From NCBI GenBank assembly GCA_030998225.1, contig JAPYXD010000466.1, forward strand, positions 5,187,001 through 5,251,000: a stretch of 64,000 bases of DNA, written 5' to 3'. The stretch's first letter is position 1. Each line of letters opens with the position of its first letter. The notes under the pieces are model-generated. The model had not been told where the DNA came from and made no database searches. It saw nothing but the letters and a program-made list of their open reading frames with translations. The stretch comes from Diplolepis rosae. Its lineage: Eukaryota; Arthropoda; Insecta; Hymenoptera; Diplolepididae. Shown in pieces: positions 1-10,226 of the stretch. A program made the position numbers and the translations under genes.

Positions 1-948
1 AGCATGTACAAAAGCTTTGTGACAAACAGACAAAACACGATCAAACACCAATGCAGTACGATGAATTTTTAAAATCACTAGTTTATAAGTATGTAGAATC
101 CATTATTGAGTAAGTAGTCTATTACGCACCAGATAAAACAGTTGCTATTCCACTATTTTGGATTTAGAGAGTATTAAAATAAACTGTAATTGTATTTTGT
201 ATATTTTTAATTGACTTTGATTATTGAATATAATAACGCGGAACATCAGTATGCTGGAAATTCAACACGTTTTTAAAATTAAAAATTTTTTATGTGTGAC
301 CAAGGCGTAGATTACTTTTATTCGTTCCAACGTGAATATATAGATATAGCTGGTGGAATAAATCTTGCGATTCACGGTTTACTCAACTCTCGATTGAAGC
401 GTGTAGAGTAGAATGAACGGAAAGCTCTACTATTTTTGTGATTTAATAAAATATTGGTTTTTTATAATTATACTACGAGTAATAATATATATATTTAGAA
501 ATTTTTAATGCACGCTTTCAAACTTCACCCTACACTTCTGAATTTTACTCAACTTTGATCCATTTTTGAACATTTAATATATCACAAATAATTACAGTGA
601 TACTAAATAACTTCTAACTTGTCCATATGTCCCAAATTTGATCGGAAGTTGAGTAAAATTACTTGAACTATTTTTCTCCGTGTATATAACCTATATACTA
701 AAGTTTCATACCATTTTTCGAATCTTTAGTATTTTGACTGAGAAAAATTTCCATTTTGCTAGGAATAATTAGCATTGCACCTTGACTTTTCCTAAATTTC
801 TAATATTTTTTAGAATCATTATTGTAAAATAAAACATATATTGCTATACAAAGTTTCTCCGTGCACTTAATTTGAAATCATTACAGACGGAAGGCAATGC
901 CGTTAGGCGATATGAAAAGGTCTTTCTGTAGAGAAGGAGATGTCGGAC
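1..948. other. AT-rich non-coding DNA with a repeat fragment
   Basis: No convincing coding sequence is seen. A stretch at about 520-688 ends in TTCTCCGTGTAT and is a diverged relative of about 1530-1732, in the same orientation. Both contain a TACCACAAATTA-like or ATCACAAATAAT-like stretch followed by CCAACCTGTC or TAACTTGTCC. They look like the same end of an old non-autonomous element whose other end was not found. Confidence 0.4.
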
Positions 949-1064
949 GCCTGTGTAGCTCAGTTGGTTAGAGCAATCGACCGGTCGGCAATCGAAAGAC
1001 CCGGGTTCGAATCCCGGCACAGTCGAAAACGTCTCTTTTTCCACAGACAGATTTCAAATTCTTT
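949..1064 (+). repeat. tRNA-derived (SINE-like) repeat
   Basis: Positions 949-1024 resemble a tRNA. A GCCTGTG/CACAGTC acceptor-like pair has one mismatch. The D arm is perfect (GCTC/GAGC around AGTTGGTTA, an A-box match). The T arm, CCGGG-TTCGAAT-CCCGG, contains a B-box. The anticodon arm does not fold normally because about 4 nt (CGGT/GGTC) appear duplicated in the loop, so a functional tRNA is unlikely. A tail with GTCTCTTTTTCCACAG follows. The same tRNA 3' half plus the same tail recurs near 9203-9280, so this is a dispersed Pol III-derived repeat rather than a single tRNA gene. Confidence 0.55.
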
Positions 1065-1846
1065 AAAATACAAAAAATATTTATTTTTCCTTAAATCTGA
1101 ATTAATTTAGTTGCTATCGCTCAATCATAAAGATTAGCTTGATTAATTGAGAAAATTCAAATTTAAGAAAGAAGAAAAATTAATAATTTTGATACATTTA
1201 TCATAATAGTCACGCTAGACTTACTTGAATTAAATTCGACTAGTAATGTATTGGAGCTCTTTTCCTGGAGTGAAATTTTACTTTCTAAACAATTACTCCC
1301 TTTATTTTTTACTCCAAAAGGTGGAACTTTTATAAGCTATGCAATAAATAATTTGATATTAATTTAGTGTAATCATATATGTCATTACATTTCATTTTCC
1401 CTTTTACGAAACATGACAATGTATTATATGCTTTGGAATCCAGCAAATATCAACATGTAGAACTAATTTTGTATTGATTAATTTATATAATAATTTTATT
1501 TGTACAGTTTGATACTTTACAGTTTTAAATTTTACCGAGCTGTGACGCATTTTTTAATATTTGGTATACCACAAATTATTACAATAATATTAATTATTCT
1601 CCAACCTGTCTCTATATCCATATTTAGTTTAATCAACCAAAACATTGGTTGACTGTTTATCAATGCATTTATTTTGTCGATGGAATAAAATTTTTGTTTA
1701 TGCAACCTTACTCTTCTCGGAGTGTATATTCAAAGTTCTCAATGTCATAAAAAAGTAGAGTTACATTCAAAAAATAGTTTTCTTCGTCAAAGAAAAAAAT
1801 TCTTTCAACTAGAAAAAGTTTTTTGATACCAAAAAAGTCAACTCTG
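1065..1846. other. non-coding DNA with a diverged repeat copy
   Basis: No gene is visible. About 1530-1732 is the second copy of the repeat described for about 520-688 and ends in a CTCGGAGTGTATATTC variant of the same terminus. Confidence 0.35.
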
Positions 1847-1982
1847 CACGGAGAAACTTTTCATAGTAAAATATATTTTATTTTATATGATAATTTCGCT
1901 ACGAAAAATTCTTATTATTACACGTTTCCTTCAAATTGAATCATAGTTTAGCAAAAATTATAAACTTGGGTTTCTCCATGTG
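1847..1982. mobile_element. very short MITE-like element
   Basis: A 136 bp AT-rich segment is bounded by CACGGAGAAAC on the left and GTTTCTCCATGTG on the right, an imperfect inverted repeat. CACGGAGAAA/TTTCTCCGTG ends occur several times in the window, which suggests one terminus family. No target duplication was established. Confidence 0.35.
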
Positions 1983-3910
1983 GATTTCGGACCGTATAAA
2001 AGTCCAGGCCGTTCGTTTAGTCTGCAATCTTTGAACAATTAAAAAACTCCATTTCACGTGAATTTATTAGATGAAATTCCCAATATTAAAAGGAAGGCGC
2101 ATAAATGCCATGTAATATACATACATGCGGTTGGCACAGTGCTCATAGAAAAGCGCATTTTGTCTGCAATATATAGATGAGGGAAAAAACAGGTGGGTAA
2201 TTATCAACTTACTGCCTGAACAGAGAGAAGTAGTGAAGAATAGAGAAAAATTAGGAATTATGGTGGAAACGAGTCTAAAAGAGAGATTAAACGTAGCCAA
2301 TGAGAAATAAAAATTGTGTAGTTCAAAGTTTGTTTCTGCAAAATAAAAGTTGTACAAAAATACTAGATGCATTTGTACGATAAAGTCTGTGTGTCAGTTA
2401 GAATCAACGTGTTTTTCCAACTCAACACTGCGCGTCGGGGTTGAACAAAACTTCATTTCCTCCGTGAATCAGTATTCACGAATGCATAGGGGAGTAAAGA
2501 TTAAAGAGAATTGAAGCACTTCGAGAGAACAAAAAAATAAAGGCACCGATTCAATGTAAATTACTATGGGGGGAAATGCATTAAATTATATGCCATTCCA
2601 AAGTTTCAAATATTAACTTGAATCCAACTTTAGTAAGAATAAAGCTTTCTCCCTTTCAGTTATAAATAGCATTAACAACTATTTAAAACCAACAAGAATA
2701 CTGTTTTACACAAGATTCCTGAATGTTACATAAAAATGGCGAGCTCTCATCGTCCTCCATTGCTGACGATAAGAGATGCGTAAATAGAAAAATAAAAAGG
2801 CTGAAAAAAAACGAGGAGAAAGATTAGAGTAACGAGCCGCTTTGCACACAATCTACATAGGAACGGACTATGCGAGAGGGGTATTAGGATAGTTGGGGGT
2901 TGAATTGTAAAAGGATTTTAAAACAAATCTCGCATGGTGCCGTAGGCTGGATCGAAGAACAACGCAACCAAAGTTCAAGGGCAGGCTACAATGTTCGGTG
3001 GTTTTCTCTATCCCACTGATTCGATGTAGAGTCCGCTGAATTTTCCATTTCCTCAATTCTTACACCCTCTTTCTACTATCTCTGTCTTTCTCTCACCTAC
3101 CGTTCCTCCCGCTCGACAGGGCTGTAAGCAGATTCCCTAAAAAAGGTGATCTCTAAACGTCCTGAAGTTATAAAGCCAGTACCTTATCTTTATAACTCCA
3201 AGTTCCTCTCAATTTCTCGGAATCTCAACCTAAGACTTTTTTAACTTTCTAATAATGAATAATATATTTGCCAAGTATTAGAATAATTTGGTTAAATTTA
3301 CGTTAATTTACGTTAATTTACGTTAATTTATTCTGCAGGGGTTAGTTTGGTGTACCCTTTCATAAGTAGCCATCCAGTGCCAGTGAGCTGAACGCGGTTG
3401 TAAAAGAATCAAAAAAACTTTGGACTATAATCTTGTAAGCAAGGGAGTGACCCTGATGATCCATGGGGGTTGAGCCACGTTCTCTCCCTCCTTCCCTCCC
3501 GAGTGAATACAGTGCTGGTCTCCCTCCAAAGCCACGGAGGGCGACCATCCTCCTTCCTCTTTCTCATCCTATCTCTTGGTACAGAGCAGGGCTGAATGGA
3601 GAATGTGGATGGGTTGGGTCTCGCCTCGGTTGGGCGAGCGCTCAATAACGTGCGAACCCAAATGGGAGGAAATGGGGGGCACACACAACCTTTACTGCGT
3701 ACACATACAGCCGTTTTCTCACTGTACGTGTTATACCTTTTTGTACAAATTCCAATCATATTAAAGCACACGTACAAAAACGATTTTCTTCTTAGATTAA
3801 CGTGGAGCAACGTGTCGCGTTGTTCATCATAATCCCTTTACTCTCAATAGAACTTTTACTCTCTCACTACAAGCCAAGGATTCTTTCAAATAATTAGAGT
3901 AGTGATGCAT
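1983..3910. other. non-coding region, one GC-richer patch
   Basis: No exon can be supported. A triple direct repeat of TTTACGTTAAT lies near 3297-3330. Positions 3460-3690 are clearly GC-richer than the surroundings and contain CCTCCCTT-type pyrimidine tracts. Short frames on both strands there show no recognisable protein, so this may be a regulatory or untranslated exonic segment. Confidence 0.3.
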
Positions 3911-4045
3911 ACACGGACAAAAATAGTTTAGTCAACTTTATAGAAATGTCGAAGAGTTGGAGATACAGAGATTTACGGAATAGAGTTCTGGAAAATTAAC
4001 AGAACTCTGTTAATATAAACTTTATTAAACTATTTTATTTCGTGT
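3911..4045. mobile_element. 135 bp palindromic MITE
   Basis: ACACGGACAAAAATAGTTTA on the left is matched by its inverted counterpart TAAACTATTTTATTTCGTGT on the right, with mismatches. The interior also contains GAGTTCTG/CAGAACTC, so most of the element can fold back on itself. No coding capacity. Confidence 0.5.
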
Positions 4046-4099
4046 AACGATACACTCAAGATGGGAGAGTAATTTTTTCAAAACGTGATCAGATTTTCC

Positions 4100-5690
4100 T
4101 ATTTTTTACATTCTCATCATATGAGAAGGTACTGGTTTTATGTGACAAATCACTTTCGGAATTTTCATCAAATCTTTACGTTTTGAGACCTCCTGAGTCA
4201 GTAAAAAACAGTTTTCACGAAAGTGTCTGTCGTCTGTCTGTCCGGTGTCTGTGAACGCGATAACTCTCGATAGAATTATCGGATTGGATTACAATTTGAC
4301 AAACCTCTTGAGGGCCCAAAAAGAAAGGATGAATTCATCAACCAGCCACATCCGACCAAAATTGTGAAAATAGGAGCAATTCTTGTGTTCTTCAGATTTT
4401 AAAAAAATCAAAAATTGCAATATTGGTTTCTGATAGTGCTCATAACTCTTCACTAATAAATTGAGGAGTTATATTCAATAAGGCGACAGGCGCTCGAAAA
4501 CCTGTAAAAGTATTGTCCGCCTCGTGATGTCATAGTCACAAATTGAAAATCGAAATTCGAAAAACGCAAATGCGAATTAGGTTTTGACGCTCATTTTCAT
4601 CGGATGCCACTCCTACTCTCTTTCTCTATCTTCCTTCGCTTCTACTCATCGGCGCGCCTGCATTGCTCGTAACAAAACCGGTAAAATCGCGTCAAAACCT
4701 AATTCGCATTTGCGTTCAACTCGTTGTATTTTAGAAAATAATTGTTCAATTGAGTTGATATTTTCCAAAAAGTTGCTCCATATCCTAATGATCAACTTGT
4801 TCGCGGGAATTTTACTGTAGCTCAAACTTCCTCGCTCACTTTTTCGGTCCGAAGCTCGAAAAACATAGTTTTTTCTTCGGATTAAAAAAAAAATCATTTA
4901 ACAATGAACAAAAAAATTTTTTGCAAGCACTGTCGCCTCTGCCAGAGATTCACGAGTAGAACGCAAAAAAAATTTCGCAATCCGTTAATTAATGAATTTT
5001 TCGAGGCGAGTGGATTCAAATAAAACATGGTTTCTGTGCTTTAAAACCAACACACTTTTTCTTAATTTACTCGAAAATTTGCAACGTTATAAAAAAAACT
5101 GTAATAGGAAACTAACATTCATTTTTCACGAGCTATAAAACCGTGTTTTTGGTTTTTTCGAATTTCGATTTTCAATTTTTGACTATGACATCACGAGGCG
5201 GACAATACTTTTACAGGTTTTCGAGCGCCTGTCGCCTTATTGAATATAACTCCTCAATTATTCTAATAGGATCTTTCGATTAAACAAAAATTAGGAAAGT
5301 TACAGTATGTTAAAACTTGAAAAAAATCAATATCTAAATTCCATTTTCCAGCTAAATTGTACGAGATACTAAAAAATCGTTATATCATGTATATTTTGTT
5401 TTATTTTTAAAAAACATTATTCAAAATAAAAAATTCCATTCTACCAAAATATGTGAGATACAACACAAGCGTTGAAATGCAAAATCGTTTGCTTAAATAA
5501 AGTCTACTATTGTTTTTCCTAAGTGAGATATTTAGAAAAAAATAGATGATTTAAATCATGTAATTTATTAGAAACAGAAATTTATGTATACAGAAAATCG
5601 AGCGCGAAGCGCGAGTGTCATGATAAGAATGTGTTCGTTTAAGACCGACAGAGCTTTAAGTAAATTGAATTTCCTTTTTTATTTGAAATC
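4100..5690. repeat. dispersed repeat R, copy 1 (split by a MITE)
   Basis: The left part (to 4458) and right part (from 5260) match, in inverse orientation, the sequence at about 54.84-55.98 kb. Shared landmarks are a TACATTCTCATCAT end, a block around ACGTTTTGAGACCTCCTGAG, a GTCTGTCTGTC microsatellite, the block GCCACATCCGACCAAAATTG, and a GC palindrome GAGCGCGAAGCGCGAG near 5600. Two further pieces flank the 45.5-53.9 kb element. No coding capacity was seen; the element class is unknown. Confidence 0.6.
4459..5259. mobile_element. foldback MITE, internally deleted copy
   Basis: Ends are AATTGAGGAGTTATATTC and its inverted counterpart. About 100 bp of terminal inverted repeat includes GTATTGTCCGCCTCGTGA. 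It is the same family as 30356-31561 but in the opposite orientation: the roughly 105 bp central loop is reversed relative to that copy. The left arm here has lost several hundred bp between the terminal block and the loop-proximal block, while the right arm is complete. It sits inside repeat R, whose halves continue on both sides. Confidence 0.75.
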
Positions 5691-5786
5691 AAAAACAAAT
5701 TTATTAACTCAAAATTCTGTTACGCAGTTCCATAATTTTTAATTAAATTGAAGGATTTTCGTTCAATTTTTCTTAAATTTTGGATA

Positions 5787-6656
5787 TGCTACCGGTCAGA
5801 ATTGTTGGACCACCTGTTTTTCGATGATTGCTTAAATTATCTAAATTTCAATTCCATGAGTGATAAAGTTTGTACTCTTAATAATGTGAAAGCCATCAAA
5901 ATTATCTTTAAAATTAGTCTGGAATGAAGTCGTTTCGCTAAATTTTGAAGAAATTATTGCAAAAAAAGTCCAAATTTCAATGTTTTCTTGAATTTTAAAT
6001 AACTTCCGAAACAATAAACATTTTTAAATGTTCTTAGACTCATTTTAAAGCTAAGATTCTACAGAATCGCAGTAAATTGTCATTATAAATCTATAATTTT
6101 TTTCTTGCATAATGCAAAGAGTTGAAATTGTAACAAAAAAGTAGGGAAATCTCGAAAACATTTCATCTGTAGGTAAATCATAATAAAAATCATATGAATA
6201 TATTTTTCAAGGGGATTAGATACAAAATTCATGATTATATGCTTTATATATCTTATAAAAATATTTATCTCAGCAAAAGCATTATTGGAATTTTTCAAAC
6301 TTTTTTATTTGAACTTTAACCTTGAGCAGTATGTAAGAAAAAAATTATACATCAATTCCAAGAATTTTGTTCGATTTTTTTAGAAATTTAACTTCAAAAT
6401 TACTCCAAGAACATTAAAAAATGTTGATTATTTCGTAAGTTATTTAAAATTTAAAAAAGCATTGAAATATTGACTTTTTTTGCAATAATTTCTTCATAAA
6501 TTAACAAAACGAATTCATGCTGGGCTCATTTTATGAAGAAGTTTGATAGCTTTGAATTTAATTAAGAGAACAAATTTTTTCACTCACATAATTCAAATTA
6601 GGATAATTTAAGTAATTATCGAAAAACAGGTGGTCCTACAATTCTGACCGGTACTG
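5787..6656. mobile_element. MITE with Tc1-like ends
   Basis: Left TACCGGTCAGAATTG and right CAATTCTGACCGGTACTG form the termini. Inverted similarity continues inward for roughly 250 bp (GGACCACCTG...CAGGTGGTCC, then a long AT-rich arm). TA dinucleotides flank both sides, consistent with Tc1/mariner-type insertion. No transposase is present. Confidence 0.7.
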
Positions 6657-6809
6657 TATGTTTACTTGAAAGTACCATAAATATCATGTAAGCTCCAAAA
6701 CGTTTCTACCCAGGCGGAAAAGTCGGACTTATGCCGGATCTTACGAACGGCATTGTACCGCGCCAGTTGTAAATAAGGAACAATGCCAGTACTGATGATT
6801 GGTACCGCG

Positions 6810-7345
6810 CCGAGCGTTGGCGCGGTACTGGTATAGTGCTGCCCCAGTATGGAGGCAAATGCTGGCTAGAAGCCGACTTAGGGATTTATGCCGAGCGTTG
6901 GCGCGGTACTGGTTCAGTACTGCCCCATGATGGAGTCCAAATGCTGGCTAGAAGCCGACTTAGGGATTCATGCCGAGCGTTGGCGTGGTACTGGTGCAGT
7001 ACTGCCCCAGTATGGAGTCAAATGCTGGCTAGAAGCCGACTTAGGGATTTATGCCGAGCGTTGGCGTGGTACTGGTGTAGTACTGCCCCAGTATGGAGTC
7101 AAATGCTGGCTAGAAGCCGACTTAGGGATTTATGCCGAGCGTTGGTGCGGTACTGGTTCAGTACTGCCCCAGTATGGAGTCCAAACGCTGGCTAGAAGCC
7201 GACTTAGGGATTTATGCCGAGCGTTGGCGCGGTACTGGTTCAGTACTGCCCCTGTATGGTGTCCAAATGCTGGCTAGAAACCGACTCAAGGATTTATGCC
7301 GAGCGTTGGCGCGGTACTGGTTCAGTACTGCCCCAGTACAGATAT
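6810..7345. repeat. minisatellite of 81-82 bp units (about 7 copies)
   Basis: CCGAGCGTTGG recurs at 6810, 6891, 6973, 7054, 7135, 7217 and 7299. Each unit also carries GCTGGCTAGAAGCCGACT, GCGGTACTGG and CAGTACTG. Units are nearly identical, indicating recent expansion or homogenisation. The array forms the subterminal part of the surrounding element. Confidence 0.9.
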
Positions 7346-8281
7346 AGATAAATTGATTTATCTCACAATAATTAATAGTTTAATATATTTGACTAATTAA
7401 TTATAGTAATTTTATTTTTACTAATGTTTCTGTAACGTTTTCTACTAAAAATTACTTAAATTTAACTAACAATTAGTCAGTTTTGACTAATTCGGATTTA
7501 AAGAGTGTAATTTAAGAATTAAATTTATTTATTATCAAAATATTGGAAATATACAAAGTTCATCTTGAGCTGCTTCTGCGTTTTAAAACCCGTCTTTAAG
7601 ACGTTCCTTAGTTTCGACTTGATATTATTATTCTGATTTAAGTAAACGAGAGTGTACCCAGCCGGAAATGTCGGATCTTATGAACAGCATGGTACCGCGC
7701 CAGTTGTAAATGAGGAGCAATGCCAGTACTGATCATTAGTACCGCGCCGAGCGTTGGCGCGGTACTGGTATAGTACTGTCCCAGTATGGAGTCCATGTGT
7801 ACTATTTTTTTTAATAGTACTTCATAAGTTGGAATAACTTATTGCGAACTTGAATGCATAATTTCGTTATGAGATAATTTTCTTGATTCCAAAGTTTCAT
7901 CATATTTTTGGAATTGAATAAACTCAAAATTTTTAGATTCAGAATTGATTTTACTCTTGAGAACAAAAATTAAAGGAATCATAACCTGTATAAAGTATCA
8001 CTAATATACAATAATCAAAGTTAATAATTCTAAAATGTATATAAATCTTTTTATTATGTAATGCTCTTTAATAAATTTAAAAATTTGATCGCTTTCCTTC
8101 AAAAATATTTTATTTTATAGAAAATCGACTTAATAATTAAAAATCTTAAAAATTTTAATCTGAATCGTAAATTGGGATAAAATCTAAAAATTCCCGATTA
8201 CACGGGGCCTATACACTTCTTACACAGCCCTGCAGTAGTTGAAGGTTATAAGCGCTATTTTCTTTCTTGTATTCCAAGCGT

Positions 8282-8354
8282 GCGCAGCCGAGAGGCTTAG
8301 TCGTTAGGTTAGTAATGCGTTAATTATAAGTAGAGAGGGTTCGAACCCGCAGCG
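8282..8354 (+). repeat. tRNA-like sequence in the core of copy A
   Basis: GCAGCCGAGAGGCTTAGTCG is followed about 40 nt later by GGGTTCGAACCC, a good T-arm/B-box. The spacing is tRNA-sized, but the acceptor and anticodon arms pair poorly. It is conserved in the second copy of the element (33977-34050), so it belongs to the element and could be an internal Pol III promoter. Confidence 0.45.
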
Positions 8355-9202
8355 TTAAGAATAATTTTTAATACTACCCAAACGAGCGTTTGTGTAGTGT
8401 AGAGGGGAATGTGTGTTTGTAGGTAGGTTTGTATATAAAAATAGTAAATTAAAGACTGCTTGAAAGTAAATAATGTTTTGAAATGTACTAAGAATATTCA
8501 TCGATTCAACTACTGCTCTTATTTGATTTACCTATGTTCCTGCAGTTCACTTAACTTCAAAAATGACACTGGGGCCTTTACAAACTACGGAATGTAAGTT
8601 AAAAAGTAGTCAAACCTACTGAGCTTTTTTTTCGGTGTACGTGTAACGAAAAAGTATTGTCAATTTACTCAGAAAAAATTTTCTAGCTTGAAAACAGATT
8701 TTTTACTATGAAAACAGTAAACTTAACCTACCAAGCGAATATCCCTCCGTTGCCGTTAAAAACGGCAAATATTAGAATCTTAACTTGAATTTTTCCTGTA
8801 TTTTTTCTCTCAGTGCAATACACACTTTCGGTACAGTTTCTAGTACCGCCCCAGTACTAAAAGACAAGTCCCAGCCGAATAACATTTTGTACTAATGCCA
8901 GTACCGCGCCAGTACAGTCCTTCAGTACAGGCATACTACTATTTCTTGTACAGCGCCGGTACCGATATTTGGTACAGGCATAGTACCATTTTTAATACCG
9001 CGCCAGTACCGACAAAAAATTCCCAGCAGAGTGACATTTCGGACGAATACCAGTACCCAGTCGTTTTCCACCCGGTATTATGCCAGTACAAATACAGGAC
9101 CCACATCCGCCCGGCGGTACAGGCGCGGTACCCAGCCAGTTGTAAATTTCCACCTGGGATAACAGTTTTACAATTTTGATGGCAAAGTTGAAATGCCACT
9201 GT

Positions 9203-9280
9203 CTACCGGCAATCGAAAGACCGGGGCTCGAATCCCGGCACAGTCAAGAGCGTCTTTTTTCCACAGAAAGATTTTAAATT
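9203..9280 (+). repeat. 3' half of the tRNA-derived repeat
   Basis: The segment begins with CCGGCAATCGAAAGACC, continues through a B-box-like GGGGCTCGAATCCC to CACAGTC, and then has the tail GCGTCTTTTTTCCACAG. It matches 985-1064 and lacks the extra anticodon-loop bases of that copy. The 5' half is missing, as expected for a truncated SINE. Confidence 0.55.
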
Positions 9281-9945
9281 ATATGAAAATTTCTAACAGT
9301 GTTAGAGCTTCAGTTATCTTCGTGTATTTGGCTATTTATTATGAACTGAATCCCGTACCTTTTAATCATGTTCCATTTAATTGTTTAACTTTTATTTTTC
9401 CCTGTCTTCCATTGAAACTTCTTTATTATTTGTAACTTGATTTTTTCCAGAAGCTGACAAAAAAGATTTATGAAATATCTCGAACGAAATTGAAATAATA
9501 TTCAATGTTTTAATAAAAATCAAATCATTAAAATATAGCATGTAAAAATTAAAAGAATCTATAACCCTTAAGCAAATAAAAATCATAGAGGAATTAATTA
9601 TTAACAAAGTTATTAGGTTAACCACAGACCCAGTGTTTTTACTTGTAATTTCCATAATATTTGCATAAATACTACTGACAATTGCCAATAACTTTTCTAA
9701 AGTTTCTTTTTGTAAATAAATGTGCAAAGCACATTGTTAAAAAGTGGATTAAAAATTAGTTGGAACAGACTGTTCAATGAAAGTCCTACTTCTTGGAGGT
9801 AAAAATAAGTCGAGAAAGCTGCGTTTAAATATAAAAATTATTTTTCACCCCAAGTTACCTAGTTTTTACCTCAAATAGAAAAAAATATATTCAGCAGGCA
9901 ATATTAATGAAAAATGACATAAATAGCTTTTAACTTTTGCTTCAG
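9281..9945. other. AT-rich non-coding DNA
   Basis: No feature is supported. The end of the stretch (9930-9945) is pyrimidine-rich and closes with CTTTTGCTTCAG, a plausible splice acceptor for the next feature. Confidence 0.4.
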
Positions 9946-10226
9946 GTGTGATATCGGCAGGAGTTTCTGTGCCGGTACAGATTCCATCGCAGACTCCAGA
10001 CCTGACGGGTAATTATTGGCCGAGGCTTCAGTGATCGCAGCTCTTCGGGTTTCCGCCGACGAGTTTGCTCGTTGGCCAGGAGAGCCCGCCACCAGCACCT
10101 CCGGCGCCGTCGGCTGTGTCCCGGCCGCTCCTTGCATCCCTCGGGATTCCAACACAAGTAGCGCAACATCAGTCCAGCAATACTCCTTCTACAACGCCAG
10201 TGCACAATTCAGACACCAGTGAGTGA
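9946..10226 (+). CDS. candidate host exon, unidentified, with an in-frame TGA
   Basis: A GC-rich island in AT-rich DNA starts after CTTTTGCTTCAG. In the third frame (first codon 9948) it encodes 28 residues ending ...[11 protein letters not shown] before TGA at 10032-10034. The same frame then stays open for 63 codons, with a low-complexity, transcription-factor-like composition ([11 protein letters not shown], a [11 protein letters not shown] stretch), to TGA at 10224. A good donor, CCA|GTGAGTGA, lies at 10219, giving an exon of 273 nt, a multiple of three. The other two forward frames stop early. It could be a terminal exon ending at the first TGA, an exon with stop-codon readthrough, or a decayed exon. 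I do not recognise the gene. Frames on the minus strand across the island are judged less protein-like. Confidence 0.4.

Larger units (their letters stand above)
6709..9158. mobile_element. CCCAGGCGGAAA-ended element, copy A
   Basis: The left end CCCAGGCGGAAA and right end TTTCCACCTGGG are inverted. A second start of the same type (CCCAGCCGGAAA, 7657) repeats the first 150 bp, so this may be one element inserted in, or duplicated next to, another. Order: terminus, array of 81-82 bp units, unique AT-rich spacer, second terminus, core of about 600 bp (8160-8770) with a tRNA-like sequence, then a right arm full of CCAGTACCGCGCC-like motifs. The core is shared in inverse orientation with 33156-35052. 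No protein-coding capacity was recognised; long frames here follow the array. Confidence 0.65.

Noticed and set aside
949..1025. Functional tRNA gene
   Set aside because: The anticodon arm cannot form five normal pairs around a seven-base loop, and the sequence is part of a dispersed repeat.
3463..3832. Host exon in the GC-richer patch
   Set aside because: No frame has recognisable homology and no convincing acceptor/donor pair encloses one.
6810..7345. CRISPR-like direct repeats
   Set aside because: Units are contiguous 81-82 bp tandem repeats without unique spacers, in an animal genome and within a transposon.
6836..7347. Overlapping long frames with repeated GLEADLGIYAERW-like protein units
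   Set aside because: They are translations of the 81 bp minisatellite. The unit is read in several frames at once, and no start context or homology is seen.
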